From NCBI RefSeq assembly GCF_013337285.1, contig NZ_SUPW01000003.1, positions 1-64,000 on the forward strand: 64,000 nt of DNA. The letters are read 5' to 3'. Each line of letters begins with the position of its first letter. The stretch's first letter is position 1. The stretch comes from Agrobacterium tumefaciens. Its GTDB lineage: Bacteria > Pseudomonadota > Alphaproteobacteria > Rhizobiales > Rhizobiaceae. The translations under genes were made by a program, and so were the position numbers. Below the pieces are notes generated by a model. It did no database searches. It was given only the letters and a program-made list of their open reading frames with translations, and was not told the DNA's origin. Below are positions 42,797 through 51,995 of the stretch, in pieces.

Positions 42797-42845
42797 GCGA
42801 CCTGCCTCAGCACCTTGGCAACCTTGCCAAAAATGTTCCCGTACC

Positions 42846-43325
42846 TCAAAGCGGAAACAGGCTGGTCAGCGGCATATGCGATTTGGTGATCGGCGATTTC
42901 AGCACCACGAAGCTGAAATATTTATCGATGCCGACATCCATATCCGTCAGCCGCTCCATGATCGACTGATATTCAACGATGCCTGACGTGACGAATTTCA
43001 GCAGGTAATCGTAACCACCGGAAACGAGGTGGCATTCCACCACCTGATCGATCTTTTCGACAACGCCGAGAAAGCGGGCAAAATCGATCTGACGATGGTT
43101 CTTGAGGGTGATTTCGGTGAAGACGGTCAGTGTCTGGCCAAGCTTGTTGATGTTGATTTGCGCCGAATAACCTTCAATATAACCTTCGGACTGGAGCTTC
43201 TTCACCCGCATCAGACAGGGGCTTGGCGAAAGATTGACAAGCTCCGCCAGTTCCACATTGGTGATGCGACCGTTTTTCTGCAGTTCGTAGAGAATCTTGA
43301 TATCGATCCGGTCAAGTTTCATCAC
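42846..43325 (-). CDS. Lrp/AsnC family transcriptional regulator
   Basis: A 159-residue regulator. The N-terminal helix-turn-helix is typical (DIKILYELQKNGRITNVEL, about residues 8-26, then LSPSPCLMRVKKLQSEG). The C-terminal RAM ligand domain includes VVECHLVSGGYDYLLKF (about 92-108). It is divergent from an FAD oxidase gene across 227 nt, the usual layout for an Lrp protein that activates amino-acid oxidation when its amino-acid ligand is present. Confidence 0.93.
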   Translation of the reverse strand: MMKLDRIDIKILYELQKNGRITNVELAELVNLSPSPCLMRVKKLQSEGYIEGYSAQININKLGQTLTVFTEITLKNHRQIDFARFLGVVEKIDQVVECHLVSGGYDYLLKFVTSGIVEYQSIMERLTDMDVGIDKYFSFVVLKSPITKSHMPLTSLFPL

Positions 43326-43552
43326 GTGCGGAACCCCTTTTTTGTTTTTGAGCGAGCGGCATAAAATTCTGACGCTGCAGTGGAAATCTTATCACATGCG
43401 CGAGCCCTGTCGATGTAAGCATGTTTTTTTGATGCAGCATAAAGAGTTGCAGACACAGCCCCGAACAGCAGGAGATTCCGGCAAACTGCTCAGTCTGGCA
43501 GCGCTTGCACGCCAGCCAAGGTAAATTAGGATGAATATAAGGAGTTCGCCCC

Positions 43553-44878
43553 ATGCCCGCCCCGCTGCAACAGATCACGACATCGCCGGAGCTGCCGAAA
43601 GCCGCGGACGCCGTCATTATCGGCGGTGGCGTCGTTGGGGTGTTCGCAGCCTACTACCTTGCCCGTCGCGGCCTGAAAGTGGCCCTGGTGGAAAAAGGCC
43701 TTGTTGGCGCGGAGCAATCCAGCCGCAACTGGGGCTGGTGCCGGCAGCAGAACCGCGATGCGCGCGAATTGCCGATTTCGACCCAGAGCCTTGCTCTCTG
43801 GGAACAATTTGCCACGGAAAGCGGCGAAGACACCGGCTTTCGCCGCTGCGGATTGTTTTACCTGAGCGACAACGAGGCGGAACTTTCCGGCTGGGCGCGC
43901 TGGCGCGACTTTGCCCTCACCGCCGGCGTGACGACGCATATGCTGAGCGCCGATGAGGCAAGTGAGCGGGGGCGCGCCACGGGCAAACGCTGGAAGGGCG
44001 GCGTCTTCTCACCCACCGATGGCACGGCCGATCCGTCCATGGCAGCACCCGCCGTGGCGCGCGCCATCATCAAGCTGGGCGGCACGGTGCATCAGAATTG
44101 CGCCGCGCGCGGGCTTGAGACGGAAGGCGGCAGGGTCAGCGCCGTCGTCACCGAAAAAGGCACGATCCGCACCAAAACCGCCATCATGTCCGGCGGGGCC
44201 TGGGCGTCTTCCTTTTGCCGTCAGCTGGGCATTCGTTTCCCGCAGGCTTCCGTCCGTTCCTCCATCCTCTCGGTCACGCCGGGTGCGGAAGGCCTGCCGG
44301 ACGCGTTGCATACGAAGGCCGTTTCCCTGACACGCCGGAACAACGGCGGTTACACCCTCGCCATCAGCGGCCTTGGCCGCGTCGATCCGACGGCGCAGCA
44401 GATGCGGTTCGCGCGTGAATTCGTGCCGATGTTCCTCAAGCGCTGGCGCAGCCTGCGGCCGGGTGGGCTGGAAGGCGTTCGCGGCGGCCACGAAACGTTG
44501 AAGCGCTGGCGGCTCGATGCGCCGACGCCGATGGAGCGGGTTCGCATTCTCGATCCGAAACCCAATGCCGCGGCCATCCGGGAGACCCACAAAAGGGCGA
44601 TCGAACTCCTGCCCGCACTTGGTAAAACCCAAATTTCCGCCGCCTGGGCCGGGTTCATCGACAGCACGCCGGATGGTGTGCCGGCGATTGGCGAAACCAG
44701 CGAGTTGCCCGGTTTCATTCTCGCCGCAGGTTTCAGCGGTCATGGTTTCGGCATCGGGCCGGGCGCCGGTCATCTGATCGCCGATATCGTCACGGGTTCA
44801 AGCCCGATCGTCGATCCCGCCCCTTATCACCCCAGCCGGTTCCTTGGTTCGTCATGGGGCAAGGTTGCGGATTTCTGA
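43553..44878 (+). CDS. FAD-dependent amino-acid/amine oxidoreductase (DAO family)
   Basis: A 441-residue flavoenzyme. FAD loop: VIIGGGVVGVFAAYYLARRG (about residues 22-41), then VALVEKGLVGAEQSSRNWGWCR, a pattern seen in D-amino-acid-dehydrogenase/opine-oxidase-like proteins. The C-terminus has AAGFSGHGFGIGPGAGHLIAD, which closes the FAD site. It probably oxidises a D- or N-substituted amino acid. Single gene, divergent from the Lrp regulator and ended by a very stable hairpin. Confidence 0.87.
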   Translation: MPAPLQQITTSPELPKAADAVIIGGGVVGVFAAYYLARRGLKVALVEKGLVGAEQSSRNWGWCRQQNRDARELPISTQSLALWEQFATESGEDTGFRRCGLFYLSDNEAELSGWARWRDFALTAGVTTHMLSADEASERGRATGKRWKGGVFSPTDGTADPSMAAPAVARAIIKLGGTVHQNCAARGLETEGGRVSAVVTEKGTIRTKTAIMSGGAWASSFCRQLGIRFPQASVRSSILSVTPGAEGLPDALHTKAVSLTRRNNGGYTLAISGLGRVDPTAQQMRFAREFVPMFLKRWRSLRPGGLEGVRGGHETLKRWRLDAPTPMERVRILDPKPNAAAIRETHKRAIELLPALGKTQISAAWAGFIDSTPDGVPAIGETSELPGFILAAGFSGHGFGIGPGAGHLIADIVTGSSPIVDPAPYHPSRFLGSSWGKVADF

Positions 44879-44894
44879 AGCCATAACAGCAAAA

Positions 44895-44924
44895 CAATAT
44901 CCGCAGGCGAACCTGCGGATATTG
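44895..44924. terminator. Bidirectional terminator between convergent genes
   Basis: Perfect 13-bp stem CAATATCCGCAGG / CCTGCGGATATTG with a 4-nt loop (CGAA on plus, UUCG on minus). A T8 run lies 11 nt beyond on the plus strand; on the minus strand TTTTG follows directly. It serves the FAD oxidase gene and the convergent sulfur operon. Confidence 0.88.
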
Positions 44925-44949
44925 CCGTCCGCCGCTTTTTTTTGACCAG

Positions 44950-45888
44950 TCAGCTCTTTGGCAGTCCGGGGGGATTGGTGCGCGATTCCGGCAGGGCTTC
45001 TTCCGCAAGCTGCCAGCGATCGAGAATTTTCGCGTAAGCTCCACTTTTGATCAGATCATTGGTGGCAAGCGTCAGTGCATCCGCCAGTCCAGAACCCTTG
45101 CGGGTGGTAATGGCGACATCGGAGCGCTCCGGCCAGCCGGCCGAGAGGGTTCCCACCCGCTTGATGGTCTTGTCGCGCGCGGCAATGAAAACCAGCTGCG
45201 CATGCGGCTGGACGATCACATCCGCCCGGCCGGCGGAAAGCGCGACAAGCCGCGTCGCCTCGTCATCGTAGTATTGCAATTCAAGCGGCTTCAAACCGGC
45301 GGCGACATTCTCGTCGCTCCATTTCAGCAGAATACGCTCCTGATTGGTGCCGGCACCGACGATGATCCTCAGACCGGCGGCATCCTTCGGCTCGGCGATG
45401 GAGGTTATGCCGCTGTCGGACTTGACGAAGAAGCCGTGCAGGCCCTGACGGTAGGTGGAGAAATCGAACTTTTCCTTGCGCTGTTCGGTAACGCCGACAT
45501 TAGAAATGACGGCGTCATATTTGCCTGAGGCAAGGCCGAGCGGCCAGTCGGCCCAGGCCACGGCCACCAGTTCCAGTTCAAGGCCGAGACTATCGGCAAC
45601 GGCAAGCGCGTATTCCGGGTCTGCGCCCACGACGGTCTTCGCATCGGTCGCATAGGTCGCCAATGGTGGCCCGCCGGGAGAAACGGCAACGGTGAGTTTG
45701 CCCGGCGTGACGAATTTGAAATCTTTCGGTACGGCGGCGATGGCACCGGGGTCTTTTTCAGCCCTGATACGGCCGGGCTGATCCGGTGACAGATCGAAGA
45801 CATCGGTTGCGAAGGCCGGGGCGAAACCGGAGATAGAGAGAAAGACGCCGAGCATGGCTGTGGCGAAACGAGAGGTGAAACTCATCAT
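44950..45888 (-). CDS. Amino-acid (cystine-type) ABC solute-binding protein, copy 2
   Basis: A 312-residue family 3 binding protein with signal peptide (residues 1-30, ends AFATD). It is a close paralogue of the next gene upstream (46004-46942): both have DLSPDQ or DLSPEQ near the mature N-terminus, WADWPLGLASGKYDAV in the middle, and identical last 12 residues ESRTNPPGLPKS. Promoter-distal gene of the seven-gene sulfur operon. Its ligand is likely an S-containing amino acid derivative. Confidence 0.9.
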   Translation of the reverse strand: MMSFTSRFATAMLGVFLSISGFAPAFATDVFDLSPDQPGRIRAEKDPGAIAAVPKDFKFVTPGKLTVAVSPGGPPLATYATDAKTVVGADPEYALAVADSLGLELELVAVAWADWPLGLASGKYDAVISNVGVTEQRKEKFDFSTYRQGLHGFFVKSDSGITSIAEPKDAAGLRIIVGAGTNQERILLKWSDENVAAGLKPLELQYYDDEATRLVALSAGRADVIVQPHAQLVFIAARDKTIKRVGTLSAGWPERSDVAITTRKGSGLADALTLATNDLIKSGAYAKILDRWQLAEEALPESRTNPPGLPKS

Positions 45889-46003
45889 GATTTCCCGAGA
45901 AAGGATTGCGGGACGGAGGTAGCGCGGGCGGGAGGATGCCCGCGCCACCGGCTGAGTGATGTCCCACCTTCGACTCAGCTTTTAGGAACTCAGTTTTTCA
46001 CGC

Positions 46004-46942
46004 TCAGCTCTTGGGCAGGCCGGGCGGATTGGTGCGGGATTCGGTGATGGCTTCCGAGCCGAGATTCCAGCGAGCGAGAACCTTGCCGTAATTGCCGTTC
46101 TTGATCTGGGCATTCAGCGCAGCGGTGACGGCCTCGGCAATGCCGGCATCCTTTTTGGAAGCGAAGGCAATTTCCGCCGCTTCCGGCCAGCCGCCCGAGA
46201 AGGTGCCGACGAGCTTGGTCTTTTTCTGGCTTGCCGCCTGAAAGGCCGAGGTGGCATTGGGGCCGAGATAGGCATCCGCACGACCGGATTGCAGGGCGAC
46301 GTCAAGCACGGCCTGATCGTCGTAATATTGCACTTCGGTGTCGGCCAGTCCCTTCGCCTTGTTATCCTTGATCCATTTCAACAGAATCTGTTCCTGATTG
46401 GTGGCTGCGCCGACGATCACCTTCAGCCCGGCGACATCTTCAGGCTTGCCGATTGATGTGACCTTGCTGTTGCTGCCCACATAAAAGCCGAGCAGATCGT
46501 TGCGATAGCTGGAGAAATCGAATTTTTCCTTGCGCGCTTCCGTCACCGTGATGTTGGATGCGACGGCATCGTATTTGCCGGAAGCAAGGCCGAGCGGCCA
46601 GTCGGCCCAGGCAATCGGAACAAGCTGCAGTTCAAGTCCAAGGCTGTCGGCAATCAGCTGGGCGATATCCGGCTCCACGCCAATCGGCGTTTTCGTGTCG
46701 CTCGCATAATCGACCAGTGGCAGGCGGAAGGGCACGGTCGCAACCGTCAGCTTCCCGTCGGCAATGAATTTATGACCCGCCGGCAGGAGCTTGATTGCCT
46801 CCTCAACCTTTTCGGCGCGCACCCGGCCCTTCTGTTCGGGTGACAGGTCGACCTCCTGCGCATGCGCGGCCGGAATGAGCGCGGTGGTGGCGGTGAAAAG
46901 ACCACCGGCGAGCAGGGACAATAATTTCGATGAAAAAGCCAT
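46004..46942 (-). CDS. Amino-acid (cystine-type) ABC solute-binding protein, copy 1
   Basis: A 312-residue family 3 binding protein. I start at ATG 46942; the longer frame runs inside the permease-ATPase gene. Signal peptide residues 1-29 (AHAQE). Typical segments: TPIGVEPDIAQLIADSLGLE (about residues 85-104) and WADWPLGLASGKYDAV. It lies 22 nt after the permease-ATPase fusion gene it should serve. Tandem duplication with the following gene gives two receptors for one translocator. Confidence 0.92.
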   Translation of the reverse strand: MAFSSKLLSLLAGGLFTATTALIPAAHAQEVDLSPEQKGRVRAEKVEEAIKLLPAGHKFIADGKLTVATVPFRLPLVDYASDTKTPIGVEPDIAQLIADSLGLELQLVPIAWADWPLGLASGKYDAVASNITVTEARKEKFDFSSYRNDLLGFYVGSNSKVTSIGKPEDVAGLKVIVGAATNQEQILLKWIKDNKAKGLADTEVQYYDDQAVLDVALQSGRADAYLGPNATSAFQAASQKKTKLVGTFSGGWPEAAEIAFASKKDAGIAEAVTAALNAQIKNGNYGKVLARWNLGSEAITESRTNPPGLPKS

Positions 46943-46964
46943 GTGAGTGTTGCCTTTGTTGTGA

Positions 46965-48767
46965 TTAGAGGACTTTTGCGAGGAATTCGGCCGTGCGCGG
47001 ATGTTCGGGTTTGTTGAACACCTTTTCCGGTGTGCCCGTTTCCACGATGCGGCCCTGTTCCATGAAGACGACCCTGTCGGAGACTTCGCGGGCAAAACCG
47101 ATTTCATGGGTGACGATGATGAGTGTGACGCCGGAGCGGGAGAGCTCCTTGATGACGTCAAGCACTTCGTTGACCAGTTCAGGGTCGAGCGCCGATGTCG
47201 GCTCATCGAACAGCAACACCTTGGGCCGCAGGGCGAGTGCCCGGGCAATCGCCACACGTTGCTGCTGGCCGCCGGAAAGCTGGCGCGGGTAGGCATTGGC
47301 CTTTTCGGCAAGGCCGACACGGGCCAGAAGATCGCGCGCCTCGGCCTGCGCCTGCTCTTTCGAGATGCCGCGAACCGCGACCGGCGCTTCGATGATGTTT
47401 TCAAGCGCGGTGAGATGCGGAAACAGGTTGAAGCTCTGGAACACCATGCCCACTTCGACGCGGCGCTTGAGGATTTCCCGCTCCTTCAGCTCATAAAGCG
47501 TATCGCCGTGCTGGCGATAACCGACCAGCTCGCCGTCTATGGCGATAAAGCCGTCATCGACGCGCTCCAGATGGTTGATGGAGCGCAGCAGGGTGGATTT
47601 GCCCGAGCCGGATTGGCCAAGAATGGTGGTGACGCTGCCTGCCGGAATGGAAAGGGAGACATCATCCAGCACCTTGAGTGTGCCGAAAGACTTGGAAACC
47701 CCGTGGATATTCACCGAACCTCCACGATTTCCGATGCGGAAACCTCCTGCACGCGCAGATACCGAAGCTTCTCGCTTTGCAGGCACTGTCACCACGGCCG
47801 CCGGCTCCGCCGCTGCCCGGCGTGGCAGGAAGGTGCGGTAGACGGTAGCGAAAAGCGAAGGGGGCGGATTGCGGAGCGCACCACGGGAAAAATGCCGTTC
47901 GATATGATGCTGAGCGATCGATAGCGCCGTCAGGATCACCAGATACCAGACGGTTGCGACCATGAGCAGCGGGATCACTTCCAGATTGCGGCGATAGATG
48001 ATCTGAATGGTGTAGAACAATTCCGGCAGCGCCAGAATATAGACCTGCGACGTTCCCTTTGCGAGGCCGATGATGTCGTTGAAGGCCGTTGGCAGGATAG
48101 AGCGCATGGCCTGCGGCAGAACGATACGGGAGGCCTGCCGCCGGCGTGGAAGGCCGAGCGCGGCGGCGGCTTCCAGCTGCCCCTGATCGACCGAGAGAAT
48201 GCCGCCACGGACGATTTCCGATGCAAAGGCCGCCTGATTGAGAGTGAGGCCCAGCACAGCGGCCGCAAATGGCGTCATCAGCTGCGTCGTATTCCAGCTG
48301 AAAAAGTTGATGCCGGTATAGGGCACGCCGATCGTCACCGTTTCATAGAGATAACCGAGATTGTTGAGGATCAGCAGAAGCACGATCAGCGGGATCGACC
48401 GGAAAATCCAGATATAGGTCCAGGAAACGGCAACCAGCAGCGGCGAGCGCGACACACGGGCAAGTGCCAGCAGCGTTCCGAGAACAAAACCAAACAGCGC
48501 GCCCAGCGCCGTCAACAGCAATGTCCGGCCAAGGCCAACGAGCACCGGCTCGGCGAAGAACCATTCGGCAAAGACGTCCCAACCCCAGCGCGGATTGCCG
48601 AAAACGGAATGCAGCACGGCGGCGATGATGAGAACGGAGAAAACCGTGCCCACCGTTCGCAAGGGATAACGGGCCGGAACGATGCGAAAATGCGAATAAC
48701 CGCCCTTCACCGCTTCACCCTTCTGCTCGCTGACCGCAACATGCGGAAAATCAGAGGCTATCGTCAT
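46965..48767 (-). CDS. Amino-acid ABC importer, permease fused to ATPase
   Basis: A 600-residue fusion. The N-terminal 300 residues form a His/Glu/Gln/Arg/opine-type permease ([19 protein letters not shown], about residues 78-96; EAA loop [20 protein letters not shown], about 195-214). The C-terminal part from about residue 350 is an ATPase: Walker [10 protein letters not shown], signature LSGGQQQR, Walker [12 protein letters not shown]. Bacillus has separate TcyL/M/N-like proteins. One polypeptide would dimerise to form the whole translocator. It sits between a GNAT gene and two binding-protein genes. Confidence 0.92.
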   Translation of the reverse strand: MTIASDFPHVAVSEQKGEAVKGGYSHFRIVPARYPLRTVGTVFSVLIIAAVLHSVFGNPRWGWDVFAEWFFAEPVLVGLGRTLLLTALGALFGFVLGTLLALARVSRSPLLVAVSWTYIWIFRSIPLIVLLLILNNLGYLYETVTIGVPYTGINFFSWNTTQLMTPFAAAVLGLTLNQAAFASEIVRGGILSVDQGQLEAAAALGLPRRRQASRIVLPQAMRSILPTAFNDIIGLAKGTSQVYILALPELFYTIQIIYRRNLEVIPLLMVATVWYLVILTALSIAQHHIERHFSRGALRNPPPSLFATVYRTFLPRRAAAEPAAVVTVPAKREASVSARAGGFRIGNRGGSVNIHGVSKSFGTLKVLDDVSLSIPAGSVTTILGQSGSGKSTLLRSINHLERVDDGFIAIDGELVGYRQHGDTLYELKEREILKRRVEVGMVFQSFNLFPHLTALENIIEAPVAVRGISKEQAQAEARDLLARVGLAEKANAYPRQLSGGQQQRVAIARALALRPKVLLFDEPTSALDPELVNEVLDVIKELSRSGVTLIIVTHEIGFAREVSDRVVFMEQGRIVETGTPEKVFNKPEHPRTAEFLAKVL

Positions 48768-48780
48768 AGGAAAAAGCCTT

Positions 48781-49338
48781 TCACAGATGGGCTGAGGAGG
48801 GTTGAGGGCTGGTGTGCGCTATCGCCGCGCGTTCCCCGGCCGGAGGGAGAACGGCGTTGGAGAGCCATTTTTCGAATGGCAGCGACCGGATCGTCTCCGG
48901 ATCGGCCGCCGTGTCGAAGAGGGCGCGATAACCGTTGGTGAGGTAAAGACCGACGGCTTCCGGCTGGCGGAACCCCGTCGTCAGATAGACGCGGGTATAA
49001 CCCTGCCGGATCGCCTGCTGCTCCAGCTCCCGAAGCACGATTTTTGCAAGCCCCTGCCGACGATGGGTCGAATGGGTCCAGACCCGCTTGAACTCGGCGG
49101 TCTCCTCGTCGTAGCGCATGAAGGCGCCACCGGCGATTGCCTTGCCGTCGCGCAGCAGCAGCAGGAAATTGCCCAAAGGGGGGCTGAAGGCTTCCGGCGG
49201 ATATTTGTTCAGTTCCGCTCTGGCCCCTTCCGCATTGAAAAAAGTGCCGTAACGGCTGTCATATTCAAACAGCAACTCCTCCAGAAGCGGCGTTGCCAGC
49301 GGATCATTGACGGATGTGTAGAGAAAACTATCGCTCAT
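48781..49338 (-). CDS. GNAT N-acetyltransferase (SnaB/YxeL-like candidate)
   Basis: A 185-residue single-domain acetyltransferase with acetyl-CoA loop [13 protein letters not shown] (about residues 93-105) and a terminal [14 protein letters not shown]. It sits between an M20 amidohydrolase gene and the ABC importer, the same company kept by Bacillus SnaB/YxeL, which N-acetylate S-modified cysteines before the side chain is oxidised. Pathway role is inferred from context; family is firm. Confidence 0.82.
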   Translation of the reverse strand: MSDSFLYTSVNDPLATPLLEELLFEYDSRYGTFFNAEGARAELNKYPPEAFSPPLGNFLLLLRDGKAIAGGAFMRYDEETAEFKRVWTHSTHRRQGLAKIVLRELEQQAIRQGYTRVYLTTGFRQPEAVGLYLTNGYRALFDTAADPETIRSLPFEKWLSNAVLPPAGERAAIAHTSPQPSSAHL

Positions 49339-49364
49339 GTCGTTGTTCCTCAGGTTACGGGCAA

Positions 49365-50552
49365 TCAGGAGAGGTATGCTTCAGCCAGGCGCACCCAGAA
49401 GCGTGCCGCAGGCGCGATGATCGCATCGTTGAAATCATAGTGAGGGCTGTGCAGCGGCGCGCTGTCGCCATTGCCGACGAACAGGTAAGAGCCGGGCCGC
49501 TCCAGCAGCATGAAGGCGAAATCCTCGCTCGCCGTGCGTGGCTGAAAGCCTTCCGCTACCTGTCCGGCGGGAAAATGCTGTCTGGCGACATCGCGGGCAA
49601 AAATCGTCTGCGCGGCATGATTGATGACAGGCGGAAAACCGCGGGAATAGGCGACTTCCGCCTTGGCGCCAAAACTTTCCGCCTGCGCTTTGGCGAGCGC
49701 CGGAAGCCGTTCCTCGAGCCTGTCGCGCACGGCGGGTGAAAAAGCCCGGGCGGTGATCTGCAATTCCACACTCTCGGGAATGACGTTGGAGGCGGTTCCG
49801 CCATGGATGGAACCGACGGTCAGCACCGCCATTTCGCGCGGATCGACGTTGCGGGAAACGATGCTCTGCAGGGCGGTGATGAAGCTTGCCGAAGCCAGAA
49901 CCGGATCGACCGTCTCATGCGGCGCCGCCCCGTGGCCGCCCTTGCCGACGATCCGCACCTGCGCCTTGTCGACGGAGGCCATGGCAGGGCCTTCGACGAA
50001 ACCGAACTGTCCGGTTTCCACACCCGGCCAATTGTGCAGGCCGAAGACCGCATCGACGGGAAACCGCTCGAACAGCCGGTCCTTTATCATCGCCCTCGCA
50101 CCCGCGCCGATTTCCTCGGCGGGCTGGAAAATCAGCGTCAGGGTACCGGAAAAATTTGAGGTTTCAGCAAGATAACGGGCGGCAGCAAGCAGGATCGTTG
50201 TGTGACCATCATGACCGCAGGCATGCATGACGCCCGGCGCTTCGCTGGCATAGGCAAGGCCGGTCTCTTCATGAATTGGCAGCGCATCAATATCGGCGCG
50301 GATGCCGAGACGTTTTTCACCATGACCCCGTTTCAGGGTGGCAACGACACCGTGACCGCCGACACCCTCCGTTACCTCATATCCGAACGACAGCAGATAA
50401 CGGGCGATGAGCGCCGCCGTGCGGTTTTCCTTGAGCGACAGCTCCGGATGTCGGTGGAGATCATGCCGGATGGCGATGCTCTCCTCGATGAAGGCAAGGA
50501 TTCCCCGTTCGGCGTCGTCCTGCGGACGCGCGCCGTCAATGCGGATATTCAT
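49365..50552 (-). CDS. M20 amidohydrolase (YxeP/SndA-like candidate)
   Basis: A 395-residue metal-dependent amidohydrolase of the hippurate-hydrolase subgroup. Motifs: ADIDALPIHEETG (about residues 86-98), the metal Cys/His set HACGHDGHT (about 110-118), FQPAEEIGAGA with the catalytic Glu (about 145) and a FGLHNWPG segment. In Bacillus sulfur-salvage clusters such an enzyme removes the N-acetyl group to release cysteine. Neighbour genes for GNAT, FMN monooxygenase and importer support that role here. Confidence 0.87.
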   Translation of the reverse strand: MNIRIDGARPQDDAERGILAFIEESIAIRHDLHRHPELSLKENRTAALIARYLLSFGYEVTEGVGGHGVVATLKRGHGEKRLGIRADIDALPIHEETGLAYASEAPGVMHACGHDGHTTILLAAARYLAETSNFSGTLTLIFQPAEEIGAGARAMIKDRLFERFPVDAVFGLHNWPGVETGQFGFVEGPAMASVDKAQVRIVGKGGHGAAPHETVDPVLASASFITALQSIVSRNVDPREMAVLTVGSIHGGTASNVIPESVELQITARAFSPAVRDRLEERLPALAKAQAESFGAKAEVAYSRGFPPVINHAAQTIFARDVARQHFPAGQVAEGFQPRTASEDFAFMLLERPGSYLFVGNGDSAPLHSPHYDFNDAIIAPAARFWVRLAEAYLS

Positions 50553-50632
50553 GGTTCTGTCTCCTGCACGGCTTTTTGCCCGCCGTGTCTTGTAATCTGC
50601 GCGGGCGGCGGCCCTGCCGCCCGGCCGCAGCC

Positions 50633-51973
50633 TTATGCGATGGCCTTGTCCGAGCCGCTTTCGCCGCTGGAATAGACGCTTTCCCGGAAAGGCAGGCCGA
50701 GATGATGGCGAAGCGTTGCCCCTTCCAGATGCGGATCGAAATAACCGCGCCGCTGCAGCACCGGAATGACAAGGCGGATGAAATCATCCAGCCCTTCGGC
50801 AATTACGGGGAAGCCCAGAATGAAGCCGTCGGCCGCATCATTTTCCACCCAGCGGATGATTTCATCCGCCACCTTGTCCGGTGTACCGATGAAGCCTTCG
50901 CGTGGGGTTGCAGCCTCCAGGGCCGCTTCCCGCAGCGTCTGGTTCTTTTCCTTTGCCCGCCGCTTGATACGGTCGGTCGTTGAACGGAAGCTGTTCTTGC
51001 CGATATCACCGAGTTCGGGGAATGGTTCATCCAGCGGATAGGCGCTGAAATCATGGTGGTCGAAAAAGCGGCCGAGATAGGCAAGCGCGTCCTCGATGGT
51101 GATGAGGTTGCGGATGACGTCATATTTCGCCTCCGCCTCCTCCTGCGTCTCGCCGACGATCGGGCCGATACCGGGGAAAATCTTCACGTCGCTGGCGGAT
51201 CTGCCCTGTGCAACGGCGCTCTGCTTTACACGTTTGAGGAAGGTCTGGTTTTCTTCCAGCGAAGCGGAATTGGTGAAGACGGCATCGGCATGTTTGCCCG
51301 CAAGGCCGATGCCCGCATCGGAGGAGCCGGCCTGAAACACCACCGGCTGCCCCTGTGGCGAACGCTGGATGTTCAGCGGGCCTTCCACCTGGAAGAACCG
51401 TCCCTTGTGACCTAGCGTATGGAGTTTGTCGCGCTCGAAGAACTGTCCGCTCTCCCGGTCGCGCACAAAGGCGTCATCGTCCCAGCTATCCCACAGGCCC
51501 TTGATGACTTCGAGATATTCATCGGCGATTTCGTAGCGCAACGCATGTTCCGGATGATTGCGGCTGTAATTCCTGGCCGTGCCTTCAAGCGGCGTCGTCA
51601 CGGCATTCCATCCCGCACGGCCGCCGCTCAACAGATCGAGCGAGGCGAACTGGCGGGCGATCGTGAAAGGGTCGCTATAAGACGTCGAAACAGTACCCGC
51701 GAGACCGATCTTCGAGGTGACGGAGGCAAGCGCCGAAAGAATGGTCAACGGCTCGAAACGGTTGAGGAAATGCGGGATCGACTTGTCGTTGATGTAAAGC
51801 CCATCCGCCACGAAGGCGAAGGCGATACCGGCGGCTTCCGCCTTCAGCGCCGTCTTCCTGAAGAAGTCGAAATTGACGCTGGCATCGACCGGGCTTTTGG
51901 GATGCCGCCAGGCATTCATATGCCCACCCGGACCCTGAAGCATGATGCCGAAACGGATTTTCTTTCTCGTCAT
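50633..51973 (-). CDS. FMN-dependent monooxygenase, NtaA/SnaA/DszA family
   Basis: A 446-residue flavin monooxygenase that needs reduced FMN from a separate reductase. Family marks: FGIMLQGPGGHMNAWRHP (about residues 8-25), LEPLTILSALA, GTVSTSYSDPFTIARQFASL (about 95-114) and SGGRAGWNAVTT. I start at ATG 51973, seven nt after AGGAG. Relatives include YtnJ and YxeK (S-modified N-acetylcysteine), NtaA (nitrilotriacetate) and DszA (sulfones). Operon context favours the first; a flavin reductase gene lies at 54746. Confidence 0.92.
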   Translation of the reverse strand: MTRKKIRFGIMLQGPGGHMNAWRHPKSPVDASVNFDFFRKTALKAEAAGIAFAFVADGLYINDKSIPHFLNRFEPLTILSALASVTSKIGLAGTVSTSYSDPFTIARQFASLDLLSGGRAGWNAVTTPLEGTARNYSRNHPEHALRYEIADEYLEVIKGLWDSWDDDAFVRDRESGQFFERDKLHTLGHKGRFFQVEGPLNIQRSPQGQPVVFQAGSSDAGIGLAGKHADAVFTNSASLEENQTFLKRVKQSAVAQGRSASDVKIFPGIGPIVGETQEEAEAKYDVIRNLITIEDALAYLGRFFDHHDFSAYPLDEPFPELGDIGKNSFRSTTDRIKRRAKEKNQTLREAALEAATPREGFIGTPDKVADEIIRWVENDAADGFILGFPVIAEGLDDFIRLVIPVLQRRGYFDPHLEGATLRHHLGLPFRESVYSSGESGSDKAIA

Positions 51974-51995
51974 GTCATTTCTCCTGAGGACAAGA

